Positions 27,101 through 39,100 of a DNA stretch of 64,000 bases are shown here, in pieces. Source of the stretch: Prauserella_A sp040635515 (GTDB lineage Bacteria > Actinomycetota > Actinomycetes > Mycobacteriales > Pseudonocardiaceae); assembly GCA_040635515.1 (NCBI GenBank), contig JBEYHY010000007.1, forward strand, positions 248,001 through 312,000, given 5' to 3'. The number at the start of each line of letters is the position of its first letter. Positions within the stretch are counted from its first letter, which is position 1. The notes beneath the pieces were generated by a model. The model had not been told where the DNA came from, ran no database searches, and saw nothing but the letters and a program-made list of their open reading frames with translations. The position numbers and the translations under genes are program-made.

Positions 27101-30100
27101 CACTGGCGTTCACGACCAGAACGAGCGCGGACGTATCGGCGGGCTCGGTCCGCATCGAACAGTCGGAAACCCGCTTTCAGAACGGCGTCGTCCGCCAGGA
27201 CGGCAACCACGGCATCGTTCTGCCTCGCGAGTACGGCACGGGAACCGGTCTGCGGGAACAGCAGGCCACCCTGATCGAGTCGGCACTGTCCACATTGTCC
27301 GAGAGCGTTCCCGGTGGCCCGAGGGCCCGCGATGGATACGTTCCCCCCGCTTACAACCCCGATGCCGCGTCGGCATGGTCGGAGGGCAACTCGCGGCTGC
27401 TCCATGTCGACGACGGAGCGACGTCGCCCGACGCCGGTAACGCTCACTTCGACCCGAGGTCGCCTGGCGACGCTGCCGCGGACAAAGCCGTCAGGGACGC
27501 GCTGGACGTCGAGTGGGCCGGACACCCCGTGCCACCGTCCACGACGGCGTTCGGCCCGGCGGGAACGCCCGCGCTGACGAGGTCCGCCGACGCCGAAATC
27601 GTCAATGTGCACACGTCGTCGTCGGTGGTGACCGTGCGGACGACGGTCACCGGCGACCTCAATCCCGGCGCGGCCAGGGTGTCGAGGCCCCGGCTGGCGG
27701 TCATCGAGGGCGTCACCCGGCAACTGGAGCCGGTGAAGGTCGAGATCGGACACGGCACGTCACCCGACGCCGCCCGGCGGTTGTGGCGCGACGCGCTCGG
27801 CATGATCGCCTCCGACACCAAGGGCATGGGGCCGCTGGCGAACCCGGCGGCGACACACGCCGCCAGCCCCTCGATGCGCGCCACGATCGACGTGATTCGC
27901 TCACACAAGAATGCGACACTGTCCGCTTCGGACTTCCCCCGCAGCACGATGTCTGGCACGCTCGCCGACGGCAGCACGCAAGGTAATCGGGCGGTGGAAA
28001 CACCCGTCCTTCCGGTGACCGTTCCGGCCGAGCGGTTCGGCCGGAACGTGATGACGATGCTGCGCGAACTGATCGCCGTCGAGAAATACACCGTTCTCGG
28101 CATGGCCGACGGCTGGCAGCACGGTCAGCCCGGTGCTTTCGTCCAGGTGCGTCAGCCTGGCGGTGCCGAACTGCTCATGGTGTTCGAGACGCCGCAGGCG
28201 ACATCGGCGAGGGCGCACCTCGCACACACCCAGGCACTGCACAGCACCAGCCCGAGTTGGTGGCAGGGCAGGGCGAAGGTCGAAGCCGAAGTCCTCGGTG
28301 CGGTCGCCCGGCCGTCCGATATGGGCTCGATCCGGATCGAGTTGTTGCGCACGCCGGAGGCCGGTGGGGTGCACAGCCCGCCACGCCCCGATGCCGACAC
28401 CGGTACCTCCCGGCCGGAACGGGAATCGGCGACGATCAACGACTTCCGGCTGAGGAACCAACCAGGGGATACCGCCACGCCCGAACGGGTAGCCGAGGAG
28501 CCTCCCGCGCCGCCTCCACCGCCGGAGAAATCCGTGGTGTGGAGCGAAAAGGAAAATGGAACGTGGGATCTTCACGAGATCACCACTTACGCCGACGGGA
28601 CGTCGACCCGTCGGCTGCTGATGCCGGAGGTAACGGAGTCCGGTCAGCCGAAGGTGAGTTTCAAGCGACGCTTCGACGGCCAGTACAAAGTATTCCGAGA
28701 GGTTGGCGACGAGCGGGGAAAGGTTGTCAAACAGCGACTTGCCGACAACGTTTCTCGCGCTGCTCAGCGCAGCATGGAGAACGAGCCTCCTTCGCTGGCC
28801 AAGGACGGCCAGGCCCTGCGCAGGGGGCCCAATGGTCGTGAGTACCTCGTCAAGGCCAGAGGAATTCACGTTCCGTGGGAGAACGGCACCCGGTTCGTGC
28901 CGCTGCCCCGATACGTCACGCGCATGGAGGTCGGCGTCGCGCTGGAGCGGCTGCCCCGTGAGGACGCCGGCGCCGACAATCCGGCCACAACCGGACAGCG
29001 GCCCGGCACCCCGGCTCGTCCCAGCCCCCCGGAGCCCGCTGATCTGATTCCGCCCGAGGCGGCGTCCGAGCGTACGGCGATCAGGTCATTGGCGCGTCGT
29101 CTCGGCTTCTCGTACGAGCAGACCGTCGACGCCGTGACCGGGTTCGCGCGCGGTGTCGTCGAAGCTCCCTCGGCCCAGAGCATGTGGCACGTCGGCACAC
29201 CCGAGCGGCCGAGCTGGCGTATCGAGGGCACGCTCCGGGGTGAGGACGGTCAGCGAGCTTCGATCGTGCTCAAGGTCGGTGCGGACGGAAGGCTTTCCGG
29301 TCTCCACACCCGCCCCGAGACGAACTGGTGGCAGAAAGCGGGCAACGGCGACGCGGCGCCCCGGGGGCCGGTCACGATTCGGGAGCACGCGGCGAGCGGC
29401 CCCCCGCTGCCGCCGCGTGGAGACTTCCCGGACGGTACGGCCATCGCGCGGCGGCTGGGGGTGCTCCACCACGGGGGCGACGCCGAGTCCGTGCGTCCGG
29501 TGATGAAGCCCGATGGTGAACTGGGCGTCGAACAGGTGCGGACGTGGCAGCCTTCTCCCTACACCCCACCGCCCGAGGCGACGGCGGAAACGACGACCGC
29601 CCGGCCGGAAACCGTGCGCGACGCCATCGAGGCCGACCTGCGGGCCGAACGGTCCGCGGAGGACGGTGCGCGACCGGACGACGTCATCGGCGTCATGGGT
29701 GCCGATCAGACGATGGCCGTCGAGGTGTTCGGCGACGGCACGAGAATCGCGGTCCAGTACGTCGTCGACGCGGACGCGGCCACGACGAGCGTGCTCCCCG
29801 GCCAGTTCGTGCTCGGCGAGCTCGGCTGGCAGCAGATGAGTCCGTTCACCTACGTCGTGCCTTCGCGGGCCGCGTCGGGTGCCCCGGCCACCAACACCTA
29901 TGTCGCCACGGAGCTGAGCCATGCTCGCCGCCAGGCGCACGCCATGATCAGCCAACGGCCGGTGACACATGGCCGCGATCCGCTGGTGACCGACGGCAGG
30001 AGCGAGAGCGAGGGAACCGCGCGACAGGGGCAGGTCCGCAGGTACCAGACCCGCAGCGTCGCGGTCTTCGAACAATGGGCGGGGCGGCCCCGGAACGCGC

Positions 30101-33100
30101 TACCGGCCTCGGTGATGAGCCTGCGAACCTCCGACGCCGAGTTCGTCAACATGGCGCTGTCAGGCGTGGCGCGCGAGGGAATCTCGAACGTTGTCGCCGT
30201 CTCCGGTGCCGACACCGGAACCGCCCTGTTGCACCGGGGTGACGGCAGTACCGAATTGGTCCGGTTCCGGTTCCGGGCGGTCACCGAAGGGCTCGCCGAC
30301 AGCCGCGACGGCACGGTCGACGTCACGCCAGGCGAGTACCGGTACGACGGCGGGCAGTGGAGGCAGACAACGCCGACCGAGATCACCCTGAGCCCGACGC
30401 GGCTGACCACTGATGCGACCGCGCCCGAACAGATCCGGCGGCAGGTCGTCGCCGCGCTCGAAGCGCCTCGGATTCTGGAGTCGAGGTTCGGCTGGCTGGC
30501 CGACGACATGCGCGGCGGCAGGCGTTCGGCGCGGCTGCCGGGCCTGGACGAAGGTGGCACCGGCCGGTCGGTGGTGCGGCAGTGGACCACGGTGGACCCC
30601 ACGGTCTATGCGACTGGTGGCGACTGGGGCGCCCGGCAGGCCCGCGGAGACGGTGCAGGCGGCCGCGCTGGTTATTCCAGCCCGGATTTGCGACGCCCGT
30701 CGCTGGCCGAACACGTCGGCGGACATCTGCGGAAGCTGATCCGCGAGGGACACTGGCGGCCCGGTGACAGATTGGTCATCCGCGGGATCGCCGACGAGAT
30801 CGGCACGTCGGTCGACGGTGTCCGGTCGGGTTTGCGGCTGCTCGAAAGTGAAGGGCTTGTCGAGTTCTCCAAGAACACGTGGCATGTCGCGGCCGGTCGG
30901 CCGAGTGCTGACTGGACACCCGGGGACGTGGGCGGGCGTTCGGCGCGATTGCCGGGCCTGGACGAAGGTGGCACCGGCCGGTCGGTGGTGCGGCAGTGGA
31001 CCACGGTGGACCCCACGGTCCATGCGACTGGTGGCGACTGGGGCGCCCGGCCGGTCGACAGCGCACGACGCTTCCGCGATCTGTCCGCCCACACGCGACG
31101 CCTGCAGAAGCTGCCGCTTGCCGAACAGCTCGCGGGTGAGCTGAAGGACCTGTACACCGACCTTCACGAAGCCGGGAACCTGGCCGTCGGCCAGCGACTG
31201 AACGTGTCCGAGATCCAGCGGACGAGCGGTGTCTCCGCGGATGTCGCTCGCGCCGCGCTGACCATCCTCGTCGGCAAGGGTGTCGTCGCGCGCCCCGATT
31301 CCGGCAGGGGGTACGTCTTCAACGGCCTGCCTCCCGGGACGCCGGAGAAGCCGGGAACGCTGCCGTACGACATCTTCCGCCCGTTCTACGACAACGCCCT
31401 CGGCGCCGTGTCGTTCCGCGCCGGGCTGCCGCAGGAGGATCCTGCCGATCTGTGGTTGCGGAGGACGACCAAACGTTCCTTCGGTCTTGAGATCGAGTTC
31501 GACTTCGAGCGCTCCCTCGCCTTTGGCGAAAAGGGAAGCGCGCTGGATCTGATCGCGGCTGATCTTCACGCTGCGGGATTGAGCAGGCACGACCGGCTGC
31601 GTAACTACGTGGAGGGGTATTCGACAGAAAGGGACACCTGGACCGTTGTCCACGACGCCACGGTTGCGGGGGAGATCGTATCGCCGATCCTCTTCGACAA
31701 CCCGCAGACGTGGCGGGATGTGGGGCGGGTGCTGGACATCCTGCGCAGGCACGGTGCGACGGTCAGCGCGCGGACCGGCGGCCACATCCACGTCGGTACC
31801 GGCGATTACGCCCTCAGATTCGACCGGTACAACGATCTGGGCCGTTTCTTCGACGTGCACCGCGACGTGCTGTTCCGGTTGGCGGGCGACCCCGTGCGCG
31901 GGGAGCATCGCGGTGCGCGATACGCGACTCCGGGCGCCTTCCCCGTCGAGGGCTATCGCGACGTGGAGGACCTCTACGACCGGCGCACCAACAACGAAGC
32001 CCTGGGCTTCAAAGGGGTCTTCGGGGAGGCGAGCGACCACGTCGAGTTCCGGGTCTATGACGGTTCGCTGGATCTCGGGGTCTGGCGACAGCGTGTCGCG
32101 TTGAGCGCCGGAATCGTCGATGCCGTCGCGCGTGGTGTCGGGATTCCGGCAGCGCGGCAGGCACAGGCGATCGGGCATCATCAGACCGAGTTCGGGCAGG
32201 ACAGCGGCTCGCCGGAGGCGAGCACGAGCTTCCGGGAGCTTGCCGGGACGGTGGTCGACGGTCTTCATCCCGCGATCGCGGTTCCGCTGCTGTCCTCGAT
32301 CATGGGCCTGTACGCGTCGACTCGCTGGCAGCCCGCCGAACTGGCCTCCTCGGACCGTGCGGAATGGCTGTATCACTCGGAAACCGGTGGAACGCTCGCC
32401 GTGACCGCACCGGACGGGCGGATGCGTTCCATTCGCGGATTCGTCGTGGGCGAACAGGGCAAACGCTACGACCTCGATGTGTCGCTGCAGCCGACCTCCG
32501 ACGAGCCCGGTTCCGGGTACTGGGCGGAACACCCGGAATACGGGACGATACTTGTCGGGCCTTCCGAGATGCATCTCTCGCCTTCGGCCTCCATCGAGAT
32601 TCTCTTCATGGACAGCGCCGACATCCAAGACGTCGCTGTGCTGTGGTACCAGGACTCCGGGGTGCCGGGACGTCCCCTCCCTTCGGTCAGGGAAGCGAGT
32701 ACCGCGGAGTTGGCGCAGCGGGCTCGGCACGCGCATCGGAATTGGGAGGCGGCTCGTTCCGGCGACGCTGAGGAACAGCAACGCAGGCGCGCTGTCGCTC
32801 TGGGGACGGTCGTGCTTGAGCCGGGTGACGAGGGCTGGGCGGGACAAGCCGTGCTGGATCTGCTGCGGGACGCGGCGGAAGACGTGTTCGGTGGCGACCC
32901 CGCTTGGGCGATGAGGCAGGCCGAGGAGCTCGTGTCCAGCCTGCGATTCGTGACTGTCAAGCCGGACGAGGCGCCACCGCGCATGAGGCTCATCACCCGC
33001 GCCGACGGTAGCCAGACACTGGAGGTTCCACTCGACGGCCCCATCTCAATCGCCGACCTGACTCGCAGGGTCGTCCACGAACTGCTGCATACCGCCGGGG

Positions 33101-36100
33101 ACTGGCACGAGGTCGAGACCGCGGACAATCCGGCACTCGCCGTGCAGCAGCGCGAGGTCGGTGCGGTGCTCATCGAGTCGCTTGTGGACGATTGGCTGCG
33201 CCGCTATGTCGGCGAACCGAGGATCGACGAGGACGAGCTCGCGCTCGTCGCGGCGATCCGCGAGAAGTACCCGCTCGATGGGCCTTACGTACAGCGGCTG
33301 GCCAACACGGCGGTCAGCGAGGAGCGGGTCGAGCACGCCGAGGTCATTCCGGGGATGGAAACCCCTTGGGGCGGTGATCTTTACGACCTGCTGCGCTGGG
33401 AAGGCGGTTCGCTGGAGGCGACCGCGCGAGGGGCGGTCGAGGGAGTTCAGGATGCCCGCGACGCCTATACCACGGCGCGGGAGAAGCACACCGCGATCAT
33501 CGAGCGCACGCAGGGCCAGATTCCCTACATGAAGTGGGTCGCGCAGCGGCTGGGTGATCTCACCGGTACTACCGCGGACGATCCGTGGGTGCTGGAGAAG
33601 GTTGCCGCGGTGTCGCCCGCGAGTCCCGTCGACATTCTCGGTGTCGTGGTCGATGAGAACGTGATCGCCGAACCGCCGCCCGCCCTGGCACCCGGCATTA
33701 TCGATGAGTCGGCGGCTCAGCTGCTCGGCTCCGTCGCTTCCTACACCGAGACACTCATCGAGGAGTTCGGTAGGGCGAGCGCGAATCTGGTGCGAGCGCA
33801 GCGCGAGTGGGTCCAGGCGCGAGATGGCGCGCTGGCCGACATTCAGCGTGCTCGTGAGGCCGCGGAGGCGGCTGGTCTGCCCTCGCGGCTGAGCGGTGAG
33901 CGGATCGCGGACGCGGTTGCCGAACTGCGGGGTGTCGTCGTCGACGATCTGGCTGCCGACGAGCCCGCGAGCAACGAATGGCTTGCCCCTCATTTGCGTG
34001 GTGTGTGGTCGCCGACGGGCGTCCGGCGTGATCTGGCCGACGTTGTGAGGGAAACCGAACCGGCTCGCCGGTTCGCCGAGACCGCTTACCGGCAGGCCCT
34101 GCGGAGGCTGGAGAACGCCCGCGCAGCCGTGTCCGACTCCCGCGGCAGGCTCGCTTCCCTGATGGGCCAGGGGGAGGGCGAGAAGACAGGCCACAGTGGT
34201 CTCGTCGACGCCTCGGGGTTGCCCGTCAGGTATGCCACCAAGACGCCGGACGCACCGGTTCCCGGCCTTCTCGACGCGCCTCGCCCGGCTGGGGCGTTGT
34301 CGGATGTCGTTCGTTCCGCGGTCGCGTCCCGAGGCGAGCTGGACGAGGCTATCGCGGCGGTCCGGGCCGCCGAGGAAGCCCGAGACCAGGCTCAGACGAC
34401 CTATGTCAATGGCTTGCGGGCGCATATCCGGCGAGCCACCGAGGCCGGCGTCACGAACAGGGAGATCTCGGCCATCACCGGACTCGGTATGGACGCGGTC
34501 GCGGCGGTCACGCGTAAAGCCGAGCAGGACAAGGACTTCCTGCCCATTGTGGACAAGGTGCTCGACGTCGGCGACTGGGTGGGGCGGCTCACTTCGCCGA
34601 GGCGAACCAAGGACGGCTCGCCGTTCTCGGGTTTGATCGTCCCGCCGGATGAGCTGGCGCAGGCGCTGGTCGAAAGGGGGGTCAGCGCCAGGGTCGCGGA
34701 CTATCTCATCAAGCCGATCGAGTTGCCGCTTTACCACAACATCCACAACCATCCGACCGACTATTCGGACAACCGCTACGTCAATCTCGCGAAGATGCCC
34801 GCGTGGCAGCGCGCCATGGGCATGCTCACGGTCGAGTTCGACTCGCCCATCGGTCAACGCGGTAAGGCGGGTGGTAAGGCGTTCTACTACGGCTGGCTCA
34901 ACGCGGTCAGGGAGATCACCTTCGGCAGGCGGCCGTTGGTGATGAAGGGCAAGTTCACCGATGCCCGCTACTTCGACGCCGCCGACGCGCTCCCGGAAAA
35001 CCTCGCGTGGCGGCTGGTGCCCGGTATCTCGGGAACCGAGTTCTACCGGCCAGGGGTGGGTGGCTATCTGCGGCTGATGAAGGTCCTGCACCCCGGGAAC
35101 GGATTCTTCATCGCCGAGACGACCTTCGCCAAGGAGGGGGTCGCGGAGCAGCTTGGTCCGCAAGCGGCACAGGTGCTCAACTCGGACTGGCTGAACCACG
35201 TCGAACGCCTCATGGGAGCCGCTTCGCAGGTCAAGCAGGACCTCATGGACGGAAGGCTCGGCTACTCGGGTCTTCCCGCCGAGCTGCGGCAGCTGTTCCC
35301 GCGTGACTGGAGTCCCAGTTCCTTGTCCGAACTGGACTTCTACGACGCGCTCACCAGCAATGTGGGCGCGTTGCGTGAGGCGCTGGTCCGCGCGGGCCGA
35401 TCCGCGATGTCACGGACTCTGTCCGAGGTGGAGCCGCCGAAGTACAACCCGAATCTGCTCGACATGCTCGACACCATCGTCGAGACGGGGCAGATCCTGT
35501 TGCTGCACAACGACATGGGTCTGGCCAGGCTGCAGCCGAACGGCTTGTTCAAGCTAGGCGCTCCTGACGAGCGCAATCTCCAGCCGGTATTGGCGTTGTT
35601 GCAGCAACCCGAGTACGCGAATGCCAACATCGTGTGGGCGCACCTCGGGGTCGGGAACTGGACCGAGCTGACGGTCGAGCACTTCGAATGGCTTCGCCGT
35701 GTGCTCGACACGACCACGATCTCGCTGGATGTGTCGTGGAACGTCATCGAACAGCACCTCAACGCCGACCCTTCGGTACGTGAGACGTTCATCCAGTTCG
35801 TGCTGGACTATGCCGACCGGCTCATATTCGGCACCGACGCGGTAAACCCGCAACCCAGCGGGCACGCGCTGCGGCATGTCGTGGACATGCTGCCAATCTT
35901 CAAAGAGATCGAGAAACGTCCCGGTGGCAAAGCTGCCCTCCAGAAGTTGTTGCGTGGCAACGTTGTGCGGTTGCGGGAGAACGCGAAGGAACGAGGCGAG
36001 CAGTACGCGTTCAGAGAGATCACGTCCGGGGCATGGGACGAGGCTCTGACCGATCTGGTGCCCTGGCGCAGGGAAAAGCTGCTGACCTGGGTGGCCGAGC

Positions 36101-39100
36101 AGCGAGAACGAGGACGTGCTGCGACCAACGCCGCGACGGGCCCCGGAAACTGGAGGACCAACCCGCAGTTCCTGGAAGGGCTGCGGGTGCACAACGCGGT
36201 CGACGCCAGGGTTGTGGATGGCGTGAACACGCTGCCGCTCTATCGCTACGCCCTCGGTGAGGCGGCGCGGGACGCCGTCAACGAGGTCCGCCGCAGGATC
36301 GACGAGCTCGCGGCCCGTTGGAGGGACCGCCACGCGCCCGCCCCCGTCCAGGACACCGGCACCCTGATCGAGACTCCGACGACCCTGGCCGCGATCAGGG
36401 CCGGTATCAGTGCGAGGGAAGCGCTCGACGCGCTGCCGGAACACGAACGTGAGGCACTGCTTTCCGAGCTGATCTCCAATGTGGACGAAGTCGAGCGCCA
36501 GCAACTCGCATCGATAGAGGGAGCATCGGACCTTCGCGAGTTCTTCGAGCGTGGGATGGACACGGGCTGGCTTGTCACCAGGTTCCTGGCGATGACCGGC
36601 CTCACAGCCACAGGGCTGGCGACAGGGCTCACGTTGTTGAACGGGGCGTCGGCGTTCTGGCCACAGTTCGCCAACGCCGTGGCGTTCGCGACCAGGGGCG
36701 GTGCGAACATCCTGCAGACCGTGCACACCCAGCGAATCAGGGTGATGACGGAAGGTCTCGTCGAGCGGGGCCGGTTGTCGCCCGAGACCGCGCGACAGTT
36801 CGCCGCGATGCTGTCGGCACTCGTAGCCTACGACGTCAACCCGGGTGGACTCTTCGACGAGATCGAACAGCGCGTCAAGGGCGAGATCGACGCTGTAACG
36901 GAGCAGTTCTTCCGCGAGTTCGACGCCATCGTCAACCTGCCGTTGCAGGCTGGGCAGCGATCCCAGGACCGGATGTGGCTCGCGATCAAGGAGTTCTCCC
37001 GCTGGCTCGATCACGTGAACCGATCGGTCGGCGCCAACACGGGCTCGGCGAACCGGCTCACCGCGCACGCCGGCACGGTCGGCAAGGTCTTCAACACCGC
37101 TGTCGCGGGCACCTGGATGGTCAACCTCGGTGCTCACCTCGGTGAGGCCATCCTCGCGGGCAGTGGCATGGACATGTGGGTACCGGCCAGTTACGCGCTG
37201 GTCGATCTGCTGTTCGCCGCCTCGACCGTGCCCACGGCCATCGCGGGCTGGGCCGGCTTCGACGCCAGCATGAGAGCCCGCTACCGGCGGATCCAGCACA
37301 TTCTCGGGTTCCCGGCCTTGACGGCCGCCAACGCGCTGCTCACGGTCAATTCCGCGATGAACGGCGACTGGCTGATGGCCGTCTCGGCGGCGACGCTGAC
37401 CGCCGCGACCGGCTATCTGTCCAAAGTGGGCATCGACGCCGACCTGAACCTCGGACGCGGATCGAGCCGGAAAATCCCGGCCGCCACCTACGTCACCGGA
37501 TCTTCCCTCATCGGCGTCGCCATGATGACCGCCAGTGGCAATCCGATCGTGGACATGGCAGGCGCCGGGCTGGCACTGTCCGGTCCCGCGCTGATCGCCT
37601 TGCGGGGCGCGTGGAACCGGATCCGCAGGCCGCGCTCCACCAGTACCTACGACGGTGTTGTCGACGAGAGCGCCGCCGAGTCGGTACCGCCGGCCGAGCC
37701 CACACGAGGACCGCTGCGCAGCACCGCCGACGCGTGGCGGCGCAGGATTGCCCAGTGGCGGCAGCCAGACGCCGTCTCCGGGCCGGAGGAACAGCGGGCG
37801 GACACACCTGGCTCCGCTCCGGCCACTGTGGACAAGAGCGGCTTCATCCACGCCGGTGGGCCCACCCTGCGGGGCGGGTCGCTCGGTGCCGCCCGGGGCG
37901 TCAGGGATCTCGCCGGTGTGCTGACGGCGGGCGACATCCACCGGCTCGCGAGGCACGATGTCGACCTCGACCGGATCGCGGAGGCATACGGGCCGGACGG
38001 TCTCGGTCGCGAGGGGGTCGTGATCGCTGGTGAGTGGGGTGGCGACACGGCCACGTCACTGAGTGATCGGGCAACGGAAAAAGCCAACTTCGGTGTACTC
38101 GCCGGTGCCAGGGCCGAGGCCGCCTCGCACGCCGTGCCGCTACCCGGCTCCACCGCTGACGGTGCCCGGTTGCTGGGACTTTCTGCCTCCGAAGTGGACG
38201 ATCTACTCGCACGAGCCGGTATCGATCCGGCGACGGCGTCGCTTCCCGAGTACGTCCAGCTGCGCGGCATCGCGGCTGACCTGTACGTGCGCGGGCACTA
38301 CACGAGCGAGAGCAGGGCCGAGTACATCAGAGCGAACCCGGCGTGGTTCACGAACGCGATCAACAGCAGGGTCGTCGACAGTGACCCGCTGGCGAGGGTC
38401 GCCGGATCGTTCGCCGACCGCTCGGCGGGTCTGCTCGCGGAGATCGCGGCGTTGCAGCCGGGCGAGCGGGAACGCCTGCAGTCCACGGTGGACGCCATTC
38501 TGGACAGTGCGGGTCGCGCCGGGTGGGCGGTCGATCCCGTGCCGGCCCGGGACGTTCTCGTCGCGACCTATTGGGGAGGTCCCGCGCACGGCGCCTATGT
38601 GGCTGGCGCTCCTGCGCCGGGCGACGCGGAGTACCTCCTGTCCGGCGACCTCAACATCGTCGGCAGCGCGCAGCGCGCGTTCGCTCGCGAGCGCAGTCGC
38701 AGGGCCCAGTACCTGCCGGGTTATCCGGGTGCGGGCGCGGCGCAGCGCGCCGTTTACCGAGCGGCGTGGGACGAGGTCACCGAACTACCCGAGTGGGAGA
38801 CTTTCCGGCGCTCGACCGACGACATCACCACCCCCGAGGGTGTTCTCGAAGCCGCCGCGCGTGAGCTGGAGTTGCCGATCCTCGTCGTGGACGGCGAAGG
38901 ACGGACCACGAGCTTCGGCGACGAGTACCGTACCGGGTCGTCAAGTTCGCGCGAATTGTTGTTGCTGCGCAACGGCGATCACTTCGTGCCGCTGCTGCGG
39001 GCGCAGCCGCTGGTGTGGCGAGGTGATCCGCCACCGTTCGGTGAGCAGCGCCCGCCGCAACCGACCCCCGAACCAGTAGGACCGCCCTCGCCGCGTGATC

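Noticed and set aside
30160..32847. An 895-codon open frame on the minus strand, with others of 700-800 codons at 33046-35199, 35554-37956, 40906-43302, 54190-56508 and 58330-60765.
   Set aside because: They lie antisense to one uninterrupted coding frame, have Arg/Gly/His-rich composition and no domain motifs. Such frames are expected opposite GC-rich genes.
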